This document shows positions 1-12,032 of a DNA stretch of 64,000 nucleotides, in pieces. The position numbers were made by a program, and so were the translations under genes. Below the pieces are notes generated by a model. That model did not search any database and was not told the DNA's origin. It saw only the letters and a list, made by a program, of their open reading frames with translations. Numbering within the stretch: the stretch's first letter is position 1; each line of letters starts with the position of its first letter. The DNA comes from Pseudomonas xantholysinigenes (GTDB lineage: Bacteria > Pseudomonadota > Gammaproteobacteria > Pseudomonadales > Pseudomonadaceae). Location of the stretch: assembly GCF_014268885.2 (NCBI RefSeq), contig NZ_CP077095.1, positions 1,493,501-1,557,500 on the forward strand, in the 5' to 3' direction.

Positions 1-1
1 C

Positions 2-2335
<2,334 letters not shown>

Positions 2336-2351
2336 CCGATGCAACAACCCG

Positions 2352-2379
2352 AACGGGGCGACCAAGGTCGCCCCGTTTG
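2352..2379 (+). terminator. Intrinsic terminator after gyrA
   Basis: A perfect 12-bp inverted repeat, AACGGGGCGACC / GGTCGCCCCGTT (2352-2363 and 2366-2377), ends in a short T run and lies 16 bases after the gyrA stop. In practice the two-base spacer would open to a four-base loop. Confidence 0.8.
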
Positions 2380-2420
2380 ACTGATAAGGGCTTGGCCCGA
2401 TCCGCAGGCTGGCCTCATGG

Positions 2421-2509
2421 CCTGTGGGAGCGGGTTTACCCGCGAAGAAGACACCGCGGTGCATGGCAAGGGCTTCGCCTTTGTTCGCGGGTAAACCCGC
2501 TCCCACAGG
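2421..2509. repeat. Inverted REP pair (REPIN-like)
   Basis: Two 26-base arms, 2421-2446 and 2484-2509, are exact reverse complements of each other. Each carries the core GTGGGAGCGGGTTTACCCGC, which is itself partly palindromic. They are separated by 37 bases. This is the classic organisation of paired Pseudomonas REP sequences, mobilised as a unit by a RAYT transposase encoded elsewhere. It fills the gyrA-serC gap, downstream of the gyrA terminator. Confidence 0.85.
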
Positions 2510-2566
2510 GTTTCCGCTGGCATCGATGATTTACGATTTGTTCTATTTGGCAGAGCGAGAGTGGAT

Positions 2567-3652
2567 GTGAGCAAACGAGCCTTTAACTTCTGCGCAGGCC
2601 CTGCCGCGCTTCCCGATGCTGTCCTGCAGCGTGCCCAGGCGGAAATGCTGGATTGGCGTGGCAAAGGCCTGTCGGTGATGGAGATGAGCCACCGCAGCGA
2701 CGACTACGTGGCCATCGCCGAAAAGGCCGAGCAGGACCTGCGCGACCTGCTGTCCGTCCCTTCCAACTACAAGGTGCTGTTCCTGCAGGGTGGCGCCAGC
2801 CAGCAGTTTGCCGAGATCCCGCTGAACCTGCTGCCGGAGAACGGTACCGCCGACTACGTCGAGACCGGCATCTGGTCGAAAAAGGCCATCGAAGAGGCGC
2901 GCCGTTATGGCAACGTCAATGTCGCCGCCAGCGCCAAGCCTTACGACTACCTGGCCATTCCGGGGCAGAACGAATGGCAGCTGACCGCCAATGCGGCCTA
3001 CGTCCACTATGCGTCCAACGAAACCATCGGTGGCCTGCAGTTCGACTGGGTGCCCGAGACCGGTGACGTGCCGCTGGTGGTGGATATGTCCTCCGACATC
3101 CTTTCGCGGCCGATCGATGTTTCGCAGTACGGCATGATCTACGCCGGCGCGCAGAAGAATATCGGCCCCAGCGGCCTGGTGGTGGTGATCGTTCGCGAGG
3201 ACCTGCTGGGCCGTGCCCGCAGCAGCTGCCCGACCATGCTCGACTACAAGATCGCAGCCGACAACGGCTCGATGTACAACACGCCTGCCACCTATTCCTG
3301 GTACCTCTCGGGCCTGGTGTTCGAGTGGCTCAAGGAGCAGGGCGGTGTCGAGGCCATGGAGCAGCGCAACCGCGCCAAGAAGGACCGTCTGTACGGTTTC
3401 ATCGACAGCAGCGAGTTCTACACCAACCCGATCAGCCACAACGCCCGTTCGTGGATGAACGTCCCGTTCCGACTGGCCGACGAGCGCCTGGACAAGGCCT
3501 TCCTGGCCGGCGCCGACGCCCGTGGCCTGCTCAATCTCAAAGGCCACCGCTCGGTCGGTGGCATGCGCGCCTCGATCTACAACGCCTTGGGCCTGGAAGC
3601 CGTCGAGGCACTGGTTAACTACATGGAAGTATTCGAAAAGGAGCATGGATGA
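2567..3652 (+). CDS. serC: Phosphoserine aminotransferase
   Basis: Cytoplasmic PLP enzyme that transaminates 3-phosphohydroxypyruvate in serine biosynthesis and 3-hydroxy-4-phosphohydroxythreonine phosphate in the PLP pathway. The protein is 361 residues, the usual family length, and starts MSKRAFNFCAGPAALP. The PLP-binding lysine is K197 in GAQKNIGPSG, and the start NFCAGPA and the end HRSVGGMRASIYNA are typical. I chose the GTG at 2567 because it gives the family N-terminus; an in-frame GTG at 2561 would add two residues. The stop overlaps the start of pheA (ATGA), so the two genes are translationally coupled. It begins the serC-pheA-tyrA/aroA-cmk aromatic/serine operon. Confidence 0.95.
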   Translation: MSKRAFNFCAGPAALPDAVLQRAQAEMLDWRGKGLSVMEMSHRSDDYVAIAEKAEQDLRDLLSVPSNYKVLFLQGGASQQFAEIPLNLLPENGTADYVETGIWSKKAIEEARRYGNVNVAASAKPYDYLAIPGQNEWQLTANAAYVHYASNETIGGLQFDWVPETGDVPLVVDMSSDILSRPIDVSQYGMIYAGAQKNIGPSGLVVVIVREDLLGRARSSCPTMLDYKIAADNGSMYNTPATYSWYLSGLVFEWLKEQGGVEAMEQRNRAKKDRLYGFIDSSEFYTNPISHNARSWMNVPFRLADERLDKAFLAGADARGLLNLKGHRSVGGMRASIYNALGLEAVEALVNYMEVFEKEHG

Positions 3653-4746
3653 TGTCCGACCAGGAATTGAAGGCACTGCGCGTGCGCATCGACAGCCTCG
3701 ACGAGAAGATCCTCGAGCTGATCAGCGAGCGCGCCCGCTGTGCCCAAGAAGTGGCCAAGGTCAAGACTGCGTCGCTGGCCGAAGGCGAGACACCGGTGTT
3801 CTACCGCCCCGAGCGTGAGGCCGCGGTGCTCAAGCGCGTCATGGAGCGCAACGCCGGTCCGCTGGACAACGAAGAGATGGCGCGGTTGTTCCGCGAAATC
3901 ATGTCGTCCTGCCTGGCGCTCGAGGAACCCCTGAAAGTGGCCTACCTCGGCCCAGAGGGAACCTTCACCCAGGCTGCGGCGATGAAGCATTTCGGCCATG
4001 CCGTGGTCAGCCGCCCGATGGCGGCCATCGACGAGGTGTTCCGCGAAGTGGCGGCCGGCGCCGTCAACTTCGGCGTGGTGCCGGTGGAGAACTCCACCGA
4101 GGGCGCGGTCAGCCATACCCTGGACAGCTTCCTCGAGCACGACATGGTGATCTGCGGCGAGGTCGAGCTGCGTATTCACCATCACCTGCTGGTGGGCGAG
4201 AACACCAAGACCGACAGCATCACCCGCATCTATTCCCACGCCCAGTCGCTGGCCCAGTGCCGCAAGTGGCTGGATGCCCACTACCCGAACGTCGAGCGCG
4301 TGGCCGTGTCGAGCAACGCCGAGGCGGCCAAGCGGGTCAAGGGCGAATGGAACTCGGCGGCGATCGCCGGCGACATGGCGGCCAACCTGTATGGTTTGAC
4401 CCGCCTGGCCGAGAAGATCGAGGACCGTCCGGACAACTCGACGCGCTTCCTGATGATCGGTAACCAGGAAGTGCCGCCGACCGGCGACGACAAGACCTCG
4501 ATCATCGTCTCCATGAGCAACAAGCCGGGTGCGCTGCATGAGTTGCTGGTACCGTTCCACGAGAACGGCATCGACCTGACCCGCATCGAGACCCGTCCGT
4601 CGCGCAGCGGCAAGTGGACCTACGTGTTCTTCATCGACTTCGTTGGCCACCACCGCGACCCGCTGATCAAGGCGGTGCTGGAGCAGATCAGCCAGGAGGC
4701 CGTGGCGCTGAAGGTGTTGGGCTCGTACCCGAAGGCGGTGCTTTGA
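3649..4746 (+). CDS. pheA: Bifunctional chorismate mutase / prephenate dehydratase
   Basis: Makes phenylpyruvate from chorismate in two steps of phenylalanine synthesis. Residues 1-90 form an AroQ-type chorismate mutase helix bundle (LRVRIDSLDEKILELISERA). About 95-275 form the prephenate dehydratase domain, beginning VAYLGPEGTF and ending with the catalytic TRF motif in NSTRFLMIG. The last 85 residues form an ACT regulatory domain with GALHELL and IETRPS, which binds phenylalanine for feedback inhibition. An AAGGAG box lies five bases before ATG 3649 and eight before ATG 3652, so either could be used. It overlaps serC by four bases. Length (364-365 aa) is normal for Pseudomonas. Confidence 0.96.
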   Translation: MMSDQELKALRVRIDSLDEKILELISERARCAQEVAKVKTASLAEGETPVFYRPEREAAVLKRVMERNAGPLDNEEMARLFREIMSSCLALEEPLKVAYLGPEGTFTQAAAMKHFGHAVVSRPMAAIDEVFREVAAGAVNFGVVPVENSTEGAVSHTLDSFLEHDMVICGEVELRIHHHLLVGENTKTDSITRIYSHAQSLAQCRKWLDAHYPNVERVAVSSNAEAAKRVKGEWNSAAIAGDMAANLYGLTRLAEKIEDRPDNSTRFLMIGNQEVPPTGDDKTSIIVSMSNKPGALHELLVPFHENGIDLTRIETRPSRSGKWTYVFFIDFVGHHRDPLIKAVLEQISQEAVALKVLGSYPKAVL

Positions 4747-4758
4747 TTCGAGATTGTC

Positions 4759-4777
4759 GGGGCTGCAACGCAGCCCC
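4759..4777 (+). other. GC-rich hairpin between pheA and tyrA-aroA
   Basis: GGGGCTGC-AAC-GCAGCCCC is a perfect 8-bp stem in the 77-base pheA to tyrA-aroA spacer. No T run follows, so it is more likely an RNA-stability or attenuation element than a strong terminator. In P. aeruginosa hisC2 occupies this position; here there is only this spacer. Confidence 0.45.
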
Positions 4778-4823
4778 AATGGGTCTCGCAGATTGCCTAG
4801 ATTTCTGAACAGGGTTCACATTC

Positions 4824-7064
4824 GTGGTTAATGCTGTAACAAACAAACCCGCGCCAATCATTGACCGCCTGGTGGTCGTCGGCCTCGGCCTGATCGGTGG
4901 TTCCTTCGCCAAGGGCCTGCGTGAAAGCGGCCTGTGCCGCGAAGTGGTCGGCGTCGATCTGGATGCCGAGTCGCGCAAGCAGGCCGTGGCGCTGGGCGTG
5001 GTCGATCGCTGCGAAGCAGACCTCGCCGCCGCCTGTGTCGGTGCCGACGTCATCCAGTTGGCGGTGCCGATCCTGGCCATGGAGAAAGTCCTGGCGCGCC
5101 TGGCGCAGCTGGACCTGGGCAATGCGGTCATCACCGATGTCGGCAGCGCCAAGGGCAATGTCGTGCGCGCCGCCCGCGAGGCCTTCGCCGCCAACCTGGC
5201 GCACTTCGTGCCCGGGCACCCGATCGCCGGTTCCGAGCAGAGCGGCGTGGAGGCCTCCAACGCGGCGTTGTTCCGTCGTCACAAGGTGATCCTCACGCCG
5301 CTGCCCGAGACCGACCCGCAGGCCCTGGCCCTGGTCGATCGCCTGTGGCGGGCATTGGACGCCGATGTCGAGCACATGCCGGTCGAACGCCACGACGAAG
5401 TGCTGGCCGCCACCAGTCATCTGCCGCATCTGCTGGCCTTCGGCCTGGTCGATTCGCTGGCCAAGCGCAATGAAAACCTGGAGATCTTCCGGTACGCTGC
5501 GGGAGGTTTCCGCGATTTCACGAGAATCGCCGGCAGCGACCCGATCATGTGGCATGACATCTTCCTCGCCAACCGGGAAGCGGTCCTGCGCACCCTCGAT
5601 ACATTTCGCAGCGACCTCGACGCCTTGCGCGACGCGGTCGATGCTGGGGACGGGCACCAACTGCTGGGCGTGTTCACCCGCGCCCGGGTTGCCCGCGAGC
5701 ATTTCAGTAAAATCCTGGCCCGTCGGGCCTATGTGGACGCTATGAACGCCAACGACCTGATTTTCCTGGCCCAACCTGGTGGCCGCGTGTCCGGACGGAT
5801 TCGCGTACCGGGCGACAAATCCATTTCCCACCGCTCGATCATGCTCGGCTCGCTGGCCGAAGGCACGACCGAGGTCGAGGGCTTCCTCGAGGGCGAAGAT
5901 GCCCTGGCCACCCTGCAGGCGTTCCGCGACATGGGCGTGGTCATCGAAGGCCCGCATCATGGCCGCGTGACCATTCACGGTGTTGGCCTCTACGGCTTGA
6001 AGCCACCGCCCGGGCCTCTGTACGTCGGCAACTCCGGTACTTCGATGCGTCTGTTGTCCGGCCTGCTGGCGGCGCAGTCGTTCGACACCACCATGACCGG
6101 CGATGCCTCGCTGTCCAAGCGCCCGATGAACCGCGTTGCCAATCCGCTGCGCGAAATGGGTGCGGTGGTCGAGACCGGCCCTGAGGGGCGTCCGCCGCTG
6201 ACCATTCGTGGCGGCCACAAGCTCAAGGCGCTGAACTACACGCTGCCGATGGCCAGTGCCCAGGTCAAATCCTGCCTGCTGCTGGCTGGCCTGTATGCCG
6301 AAGGCACCACCACCGTCACCGAGCCTGCACCAACCCGCGACCACACCGAGCGCATGCTGCGTGGTTTTGGCTACTCGGTCGCCTCCAATGGCCCGGTCGC
6401 CTCGCTGCAGTCGGGCGGCAAGCTCAGCGCGACCCGCATCGAAGTGCCGGCGGATATTTCCTCCGCAGCCTTCTTCCTGGTGGCAGCGTCCATCGCCGAA
6501 GGCTCCGAGCTGGTGCTCGAGCACGTCGGCATCAACCCGACCCGTACCGGCGTGATCGATATCCTGCGCCTGATGGGCGGCGACATCACCCTGGAAAACC
6601 AGCGTGAAGTCGGTGGCGAGCCCGTGGCCGACCTGCGCGTGCGTGGCGCCAAGCTCAAGGGCATCGATATTCCCGAGCACCTGGTGCCCCTGGCCATCGA
6701 CGAGTTCCCGGTATTGTTCGTCGCTGCCGCCTGCGCTGAAGGCCGTACCGTGCTGCGCGGTGCCGAAGAGCTGCGGGTCAAGGAGTCCGATCGCATCCAG
6801 GTCATGGCCGACGGCTTGATCGCCCTGGGTGTGAAGTGCGAGCCGACCCCGGATGGCATCATCATCGATGGTGGCCAGATTGGTGGTGGCGAAGTACACG
6901 GCCACGGCGACCACCGTATCGCCATGGCCTTCAGCGTTGCCTCGCTGCGTGCCAGCGCGCCGATCGTCATCCATGACTGCGCCAACGTCGCCACCTCGTT
7001 CCCGAACTTCCTGGCGCTGTGCAAGGAAGTCGGCATCCGCGTCGCCGAAGAGGGCAAGTCGTGA
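4824..7064 (+). CDS. tyrA-aroA: Fused prephenate dehydrogenase / EPSP synthase
   Basis: A 746-residue fusion of two aromatic amino acid enzymes. Residues 1 to about 305 are the NAD-dependent TyrA (prephenate to 4-hydroxyphenylpyruvate) with the Rossmann motif [15 protein letters not shown] and the segment [11 protein letters not shown]. From about residue 307 ([14 protein letters not shown], near base 5742) begins 5-enolpyruvylshikimate-3-phosphate synthase, with [12 protein letters not shown], the phosphate-binding [12 protein letters not shown] and the C-terminal [10 protein letters not shown]. The frame is open throughout, so this is a true fusion, as known for Pseudomonas. The start is GTG 4824 without a strong ribosome binding site, so the exact N-terminus is less certain. 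It overlaps cmk by four bases (GTGA). Confidence 0.95.
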   Translation: MVNAVTNKPAPIIDRLVVVGLGLIGGSFAKGLRESGLCREVVGVDLDAESRKQAVALGVVDRCEADLAAACVGADVIQLAVPILAMEKVLARLAQLDLGNAVITDVGSAKGNVVRAAREAFAANLAHFVPGHPIAGSEQSGVEASNAALFRRHKVILTPLPETDPQALALVDRLWRALDADVEHMPVERHDEVLAATSHLPHLLAFGLVDSLAKRNENLEIFRYAAGGFRDFTRIAGSDPIMWHDIFLANREAVLRTLDTFRSDLDALRDAVDAGDGHQLLGVFTRARVAREHFSKILARRAYVDAMNANDLIFLAQPGGRVSGRIRVPGDKSISHRSIMLGSLAEGTTEVEGFLEGEDALATLQAFRDMGVVIEGPHHGRVTIHGVGLYGLKPPPGPLYVGNSGTSMRLLSGLLAAQSFDTTMTGDASLSKRPMNRVANPLREMGAVVETGPEGRPPLTIRGGHKLKALNYTLPMASAQVKSCLLLAGLYAEGTTTVTEPAPTRDHTERMLRGFGYSVASNGPVASLQSGGKLSATRIEVPADISSAAFFLVAASIAEGSELVLEHVGINPTRTGVIDILRLMGGDITLENQREVGGEPVADLRVRGAKLKGIDIPEHLVPLAIDEFPVLFVAAACAEGRTVLRGAEELRVKESDRIQVMADGLIALGVKCEPTPDGIIIDGGQIGGGEVHGHGDHRIAMAFSVASLRASAPIVIHDCANVATSFPNFLALCKEVGIRVAEEGKS

Positions 7065-7747
7065 GTTCGCAAGCACCGGTCATCACCATCGACGGGCCAA
7101 GCGGTTCGGGCAAAGGCACGGTCGCCGGGCTGCTGGCTCGCGAGCTGGGCTGGCGCCTGCTCGACTCCGGCGCGCTGTACCGCCTGCTGGCGTTCAACGC
7201 CAGCAACCATGGCGTCGACCTGACCAACGAAGAGCTGCTCAAGGCGCTGGCCGCCCATCTGGATGTGCAGTTCATTGCCGCCGAGCCGGGCAAGCTGCAA
7301 CAGATCATTCTCGAAGGCGAGGATGTCAGTAATGTCATCCGCACCGAGACCGTCGGTGCCGGCGCCTCTATGGTCGCCTCGCTGCCGGCGGTGCGCGAGG
7401 CGCTGCTGCAGCGCCAGCGCGCCTTCCGCGAGGCGCCCGGGTTGATCGCCGATGGTCGCGACATGGGCACCGTGGTATTCCCGGACGCGCCGCTAAAGGT
7501 GTTTCTCACCGCCAGCGCCGAGGAGCGTGCTCGCCGCCGCTACCTGCAGTTGAAGGGCAAGGGCGAAGATGTTAGTCTGTCGAGTCTGCTAGATGAGATC
7601 CGTGCGCGCGACGAGCGCGACACCCAGCGTGCAGTGGCCCCGCTCAAGCCGGCGGCCGATGCCATTCAGCTGGATTCCACGGAGCTGTCCATCGAGCAGG
7701 TGCTGCAACGCATCAGAAGCGAGCTCGCACTGCGCGACCTCATCTGA
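7061..7747 (+). CDS. cmk: Cytidylate kinase
   Basis: Phosphorylates CMP and dCMP to the diphosphates, in the cytoplasm. The protein is 228 residues. It opens with the P-loop [13 protein letters not shown] and has [24 protein letters not shown] (CMP-binding Asp/Arg) and the lid-region arginines [12 protein letters not shown] chose GTG 7061, which overlaps the tyrA-aroA stop, because it places the P-loop at the usual distance from the N-terminus. The upstream in-frame start at 7019 lies inside aroA. The order aroA-cmk-rpsA is the conserved enterobacterial and pseudomonad arrangement. Confidence 0.95.
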   Translation: MSSQAPVITIDGPSGSGKGTVAGLLARELGWRLLDSGALYRLLAFNASNHGVDLTNEELLKALAAHLDVQFIAAEPGKLQQIILEGEDVSNVIRTETVGAGASMVASLPAVREALLQRQRAFREAPGLIADGRDMGTVVFPDAPLKVFLTASAEERARRRYLQLKGKGEDVSLSSLLDEIRARDERDTQRAVAPLKPAADAIQLDSTELSIEQVLQRIRSELALRDLI

Positions 7748-7870
7748 TGGAGAGGAGAGCAGGCAGGGGCACCAGTCAACGTCCTGCCGGCGCTTCTTAA
7801 CTTAACGAAACCCACATTGTCTGGAATGTGGCTATGGGCGTTTTTTTCGCCCGAATCTACAGGAATTAAA
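7748..7870 (+). promoter_or_regulatory. rpsA leader with two hairpins
   Basis: The 123-base cmk-rpsA gap can form CCACATT-N6-AATGTGG (7812-7831) and GGGCG-T7-CGCCC (7836-7852), followed closely by the rpsA ribosome-binding region AGGAAT before ATG 7871. E. coli rpsA is autoregulated through structured leader hairpins that bind S1, so this may be the functional counterpart; that role is inference. The second hairpin has a seven-T loop, not a T tail, so I do not call it a terminator. Confidence 0.4.
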
Positions 7871-9547
7871 ATGAGCGAAAGCTTTGCAGAACTCTTTGAA
7901 GAAAGCCTGAAAACCCTCAATCTTCAGCCGGGTGCGATCATCACCGGTATCGTTGTCGACATCGACGGCGACTGGGTTACCGTACACGCTGGCCTGAAGT
8001 CCGAGGGCGTCATCCCGCTCGAGCAATTCATCAACGAAGCTGGCGAGCTGACCATCAAGGTCGGTGACGAAGTTCACGTTGCGCTGGACGCGGTCGAAGA
8101 CGGCTTTGGCGAAACCAAGCTGTCCCGTGAAAAAGCCAAGCGCGCCGAGTGCTGGATTGTTCTGGAAGCTGCTTTCGCTGCCGAAGAAGTGGTCAAGGGC
8201 GTTATCAACGGTAAGGTTAAAGGCGGCTTCACTGTCGACGTTAACGGCATCCGTGCGTTCCTGCCGGGCTCCCTGGTTGATGTCCGCCCAGTGCGCGACA
8301 CCACCCACCTCGAAGGCAAAGAGCTGGAATTCAAGGTCATCAAGCTGGACCAGAAGCGCAACAACGTTGTCGTTTCCCGTCGCAGCGTCCTGGAAGCCGA
8401 AAACAGCGCCGAGCGCGAAGCTCTGCTGGAATCGCTGCAGGAAGGCCAGCAGGTCAAAGGTATCGTCAAGAACCTCACCGACTACGGTGCGTTCGTTGAC
8501 CTGGGCGGCGTCGATGGTCTGCTGCACATCACCGACATGGCCTGGAAGCGTATCAAGCATCCGTCGGAAATCGTCAACGTTGGTGACGAGATCGACGTCA
8601 AGGTCCTGAAGTACGATCGCGAGCGCAACCGCGTTTCGCTGGGTCTGAAGCAACTGGGCGAAGACCCATGGGTTGCTATCAAAGCCCGTTACCCAGAAAG
8701 CACCCGCGTCATGGCTCGCGTCACCAACCTGACCGACTATGGCTGCTTCGCTGAGCTGGAAGAAGGCGTTGAAGGCCTGGTGCACGTCTCCGAAATGGAC
8801 TGGACCAACAAGAACATCCACCCGTCGAAAGTCGTTCAGGTTGGCGACGAAGTGGAAGTCATGGTTCTGGACATCGACGAAGAGCGTCGTCGTATCTCCC
8901 TGGGTATCAAGCAGTGCAAATCGAACCCATGGGAAGACTTCTCCGGCCAGTTCAACAAGGGTGACAAGATCACCGGTACCATCAAGTCGATCACCGACTT
9001 CGGTATCTTCATCGGCCTGGACGGCGGCATCGACGGTCTGGTTCACCTGTCCGACATCTCCTGGAACGAAGCCGGCGAAGAAGCCGTGCGTCGCTTCAAG
9101 AAGGGCGACGAGCTGGAAACCGTCATCCTGTCGGTTGACCCAGAGCGCGAGCGCATCTCCCTGGGCATCAAGCAGCTGGAAGACGATCCGTTCTCCAACT
9201 TCGTTGCTGTCAACGACAAGGGCGCTATCGTCAAGGGTATCGTCAAGGAAGTTGACGCCAAGGGCGCTATCGTGACCCTGGCCGACGACATCGAAGCTAC
9301 TCTGAAGGCTTCCGAAATCAGCCGTGACCGCGTTGAAGACGCTCGTAACGTGCTGAAGGAAGGCGAAGAGATCGAAGCCAAGATCATCAGCGTCGACCGC
9401 AAGTCCCGCGTCATCAGCCTGTCCATCAAGTCGAAGGACGACGCTGAAGAGCGCGAAGCCATCCAGAGCCTGAAAAACGCTCCGGAAGCGGCTGCCGATA
9501 CCACCATGGCTGCGCTGCTGCGCGAAGCAATGGCCAAGCAGAACTGA
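7871..9547 (+). CDS. rpsA: 30S ribosomal protein S1
   Basis: Binds mRNA and delivers it to the 30S subunit. It is 558 residues, the expected length, with six S1 (OB-fold) repeats. The first two are degenerate; the four C-terminal ones carry patterns such as [21 protein letters not shown] and [19 protein letters not shown]. The start is ATG 7871 with AGGAAT upstream. In-frame codons further upstream (from 7817) fall in the structured leader and are not part of the protein. Codon use is strongly biased to highly expressed codons. A textbook terminator follows. Confidence 0.97.
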   Translation: MSESFAELFEESLKTLNLQPGAIITGIVVDIDGDWVTVHAGLKSEGVIPLEQFINEAGELTIKVGDEVHVALDAVEDGFGETKLSREKAKRAECWIVLEAAFAAEEVVKGVINGKVKGGFTVDVNGIRAFLPGSLVDVRPVRDTTHLEGKELEFKVIKLDQKRNNVVVSRRSVLEAENSAEREALLESLQEGQQVKGIVKNLTDYGAFVDLGGVDGLLHITDMAWKRIKHPSEIVNVGDEIDVKVLKYDRERNRVSLGLKQLGEDPWVAIKARYPESTRVMARVTNLTDYGCFAELEEGVEGLVHVSEMDWTNKNIHPSKVVQVGDEVEVMVLDIDEERRRISLGIKQCKSNPWEDFSGQFNKGDKITGTIKSITDFGIFIGLDGGIDGLVHLSDISWNEAGEEAVRRFKKGDELETVILSVDPERERISLGIKQLEDDPFSNFVAVNDKGAIVKGIVKEVDAKGAIVTLADDIEATLKASEISRDRVEDARNVLKEGEEIEAKIISVDRKSRVISLSIKSKDDAEEREAIQSLKNAPEAAADTTMAALLREAMAKQN

Positions 9548-9563
9548 GTTCTGTTTGATCGGT

Positions 9564-9596
9564 AAAAAGGGCGACCCTCGGGTCGCCCTTTTTTTT
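9564..9596 (+). terminator. Intrinsic terminator after rpsA
   Basis: AAAAAGGGCGACCC followed by GGGTCGCCCTTTTTTTT forms a 9-bp GC stem flanked by an A run and a long T run, 17 bases after the rpsA stop. Confidence 0.9.
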
Positions 9597-9779
9597 GCCT
9601 GTGGATTCCTGGTGTGGCTTCTTGCCTGTGCCCCGCAGTCACGCGGCTCGCCGTGGTAGTCGGAAAATCCTTATCTTGAATTTTTTTGTTTAGTCAAGAA
9701 CCACCCTGTTCAAATCCGTCGGAGCGTGCTACAAACTGATTAAGCAATGATCTAGCTGCTTGATAACGAAGGGAAAAAT

Positions 9780-10076
9780 ATGACGAAGTCGGAGCTGATC
9801 GAACGTATTGTCACCCATCAGGGGCTGCTCTCGTCCAAGGACGTGGAGCTGGCCATCAAGACCATGCTTGAACAGATGTCGCAGTGCCTGGCGACCGGGG
9901 ATCGCATCGAGATCCGCGGCTTTGGCAGTTTCTCGCTGCACTACCGTGCTCCACGGGTAGGGCGCAATCCCAAGACCGGTCAATCGGTCAGCCTCGAAGG
10001 CAAGTACGTCCCTCACTTCAAGCCCGGCAAGGAGTTGCGCGATCGGGTGAACGAAGAAGAGCATGAGCCCGGCTGA
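9780..10076 (+). CDS. ihfB: Integration host factor subunit beta
   Basis: Small DNA-bending protein that works as a heterodimer with IhfA in transcription, recombination and replication. The 98 residues show the HU/IHF fold: [15 protein letters not shown] at the N-terminus, then [17 protein letters not shown] and the DNA-intercalating arm with RVGRNPKTG, ending [16 protein letters not shown] 9780 follows GAAGGGAAAAAT. It lies downstream of rpsA as in other gammaproteobacteria, and next to an O-antigen locus as in P. aeruginosa (himD-wzz). The 183-base upstream gap holds an inverted repeat TCTTGA-N14-TCAAGA (9674-9699) of unknown role. Confidence 0.96.
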   Translation: MTKSELIERIVTHQGLLSSKDVELAIKTMLEQMSQCLATGDRIEIRGFGSFSLHYRAPRVGRNPKTGQSVSLEGKYVPHFKPGKELRDRVNEEEHEPG

Positions 10077-10095
10077 GCCATTCAAGGAGTGATCC

Positions 10096-10359
10096 ATGCG
10101 TAATCTCAAGCGCGCCCTGGCGGCGCTGTTCGTGTTGCTGCTGGCGGCCGTAGTGCTGTTCTTCGTGCTGGAGAACCAGCAGACCGTGACGTTGGTGTTG
10201 TTTGGTTGGTCGGCGCCCGCAGTGCCGGTTGCCGTGCTGGTGCTGGCGGCGTTGGTGATTGGCTTGGCTGTTGGCCCTTTGCTGGGGGCTTATGGCTTGA
10301 TGCGAGGTAAGAGCAAGATTCGCGCCTCGGCCCGTCAAGCGGCGCTTACTGGCAAATAG
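10096..10359 (+). CDS. LapA-domain (DUF1049-type) inner-membrane protein
   Basis: An 87-residue protein with two hydrophobic segments (about 5-25 and 40-65) separated by ENQQTVTLVLFGWSAP, the pattern of the lipopolysaccharide assembly protein A (DUF1049) family. In E. coli, LapA works with LapB in controlling LPS synthesis. Here it directly follows ihfB with AAGGAG before ATG 10096. No LapB is seen next to it. The basic C-terminus is probably cytoplasmic. Family assignment is good; its role in this organism is inferred from the family and from the adjacent O-antigen locus. Confidence 0.8.
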   Translation: MRNLKRALAALFVLLLAAVVLFFVLENQQTVTLVLFGWSAPAVPVAVLVLAALVIGLAVGPLLGAYGLMRGKSKIRASARQAALTGK

Positions 10360-10460
10360 GGATATTTCCTACGAAGCATTGAGACTTGTCGCCTTTGTTG
10401 GTCAGGGTTAGGGTGTCCTAATAACGCCCTTTCTGTACTGGCTGGCTGAAGGGCGGCAAG

Positions 10461-11891
10461 GTGGATTTTCCGGCAATTACTCATCACGGTGGTGTGCATG
10501 GCATCACCGGTTCCTGTCACCAGTTGCACCTCGATGATGGCGCCAGCCTGCTTGTCGACTGTGGCATGGCGCAAGGCGCTGATGCTCGGCTCGATGTAGG
10601 GCCTGGCGAGCTCGGATTCGGCGTCGGTGGCGTCCTGGTGCTGGTCGTCACACACGTTCATCTTGATCATGTTGGGCGTATCCCCACCCTGTTTGGCGCG
10701 GGCTTCCGTGGCCCGATCCTCTGCAGTGAGCCCTCCGCCAAGCTCCTGCCCTTGGTGCTCGAAGATGCCTATCGGCTCGAGATCAGTAATGAGCCTGTGC
10801 AGGTGCAGCGATTCCTTGCGCTGCTCGAGCGGCATATTGAACCCATCCCTTTCGCTCATTGGCATGTCGTCATCGACCGGCCCGGGCTGTATTGCGCTAT
10901 CCGCCTGCAGCGTGCTGGTCATTTGCTGGGTTCGGCTTATGTCGAGTGTGAGGTGCGTCGTGCCGGCAAAAGCACCCGGGTGGTCTTTTCCGGAGATCTT
11001 GGTGCTTCCGGCAACCCATTGCTGCGGCCTTTAGAACCGCCGGAATGGGCTGATGTGCTGGTGTTGGAGAGCACCTATGGCGATCGTCTGCATGTTGATC
11101 GTGGGGAGCGCCGCCAGCAGCTCGAGGCTTTGATCGAGCGGGCTTTGCGGGATCAGGGAGCCATCCTGATTCCAGCTTTCAGTCTCGGGCGCACGCAGGA
11201 GTTGCTTTGCGAGCTTGAAGATATTCTTTATCGCAAAGCCCTGTTCGAGCGTTCCGAGGGCGCGCCTGGGGGAGAGTTTGCCGGCTGGGCGAGACTGCCG
11301 GTCATTCTCGACTCACCGTTGGCTTTGCGCATCACCCAGGTTTATCGCGAGTTGCACATGTACTGGCGAGAAGAGGCGCGGCAGCGTTTGGTGGGTGGGC
11401 GTGATCCGTTGGGGTTTGGTCAGCTTGTAACAATTGAGTCACATTCCAGTCATCAGCGTGTAGTCAATTACCTGAAGAGTACGGGGCGGCCAGCCATTGT
11501 GATTGCCGGTAACGGAATGTGCAGCGGCGGGCGAATTGTCGACTATCTTAAGGCGATGCTCGGTGATCCGCGGCATGAGGTCCTGTTTGTTGGCTATCAG
11601 GCCAAAGGTACGCCGGGAGCAGTGATTCAAGCGAGCCGCGCAGTCGAAGACGTCGGGCAGGTTGACCTAAGTGGGCAGCTTTATCAGATACGGGCAAAGG
11701 TGCTGACCTTGGGCGGATTCTCGGGGCATGCGGATCAACGGGGTTTGCTCGCGTTTGCCCAAGGGTGCGCTGCGAAGCGTGTGCTGTTGGTGCACGGCGA
11801 GCGCGCCAGCAAACAGGCATTGGCGCAGGTCTTGCGCCAAGAGTTGCCTGAGGGCTCGTTCGTTGCGGTCGCGGGGCATGGGGGGAACTAA
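10461..11891 (+). CDS. MBL-fold beta-CASP RNase-like protein
   Basis: A 476-residue metallo-beta-lactamase/beta-CASP protein of the kind that processes RNA (CPSF73/RNase J relatives). The zinc motif HVHLDH is at residues 65-70; further on are SGDLGASGN (motif with metal-binding Asp), the beta-CASP segment LESTYGDR, GNGMCSGGRIVDYLK, and the C-terminal GFSGHADQRGL and VHGERASK motifs. It starts at GTG 10461 after a weak GGGCGGCAAG box. All metal ligands seem present, so it should be active. It stands alone between lapA and wzz, and its natural substrate is not evident. It has no obvious connection to glycan synthesis beyond position. Confidence 0.85.
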   Translation: MDFPAITHHGGVHGITGSCHQLHLDDGASLLVDCGMAQGADARLDVGPGELGFGVGGVLVLVVTHVHLDHVGRIPTLFGAGFRGPILCSEPSAKLLPLVLEDAYRLEISNEPVQVQRFLALLERHIEPIPFAHWHVVIDRPGLYCAIRLQRAGHLLGSAYVECEVRRAGKSTRVVFSGDLGASGNPLLRPLEPPEWADVLVLESTYGDRLHVDRGERRQQLEALIERALRDQGAILIPAFSLGRTQELLCELEDILYRKALFERSEGAPGGEFAGWARLPVILDSPLALRITQVYRELHMYWREEARQRLVGGRDPLGFGQLVTIESHSSHQRVVNYLKSTGRPAIVIAGNGMCSGGRIVDYLKAMLGDPRHEVLFVGYQAKGTPGAVIQASRAVEDVGQVDLSGQLYQIRAKVLTLGGFSGHADQRGLLAFAQGCAAKRVLLVHGERASKQALAQVLRQELPEGSFVAVAGHGGN

Positions 11892-12032
11892 TTCTCGGGC
11901 ATTCTCTCTACAGCAAGCTAAAGTGAAATGATGCTCCATGAGCGAAGTTGCAAAATGCCAGCAACGGGAGGGTGTTTTGTGTCGGGTTGTGTGGAAGGTT
12001 TAATCTGTAGACGCTAAGGAAAAGTAGAATAA

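Noticed and set aside
4797..7076. 759-codon open frame on the minus strand opposite tyrA-aroA
   Set aside because: It is antisense to a well-supported gene, and high third-position GC keeps the opposite frame open. There is no protein motif.
11892..12032. JUMPstart/ops element before wzz
   Set aside because: I looked for GGCGGTAGC-type ops sequences here, before wbjB and before the GT2-rml operon and found none.
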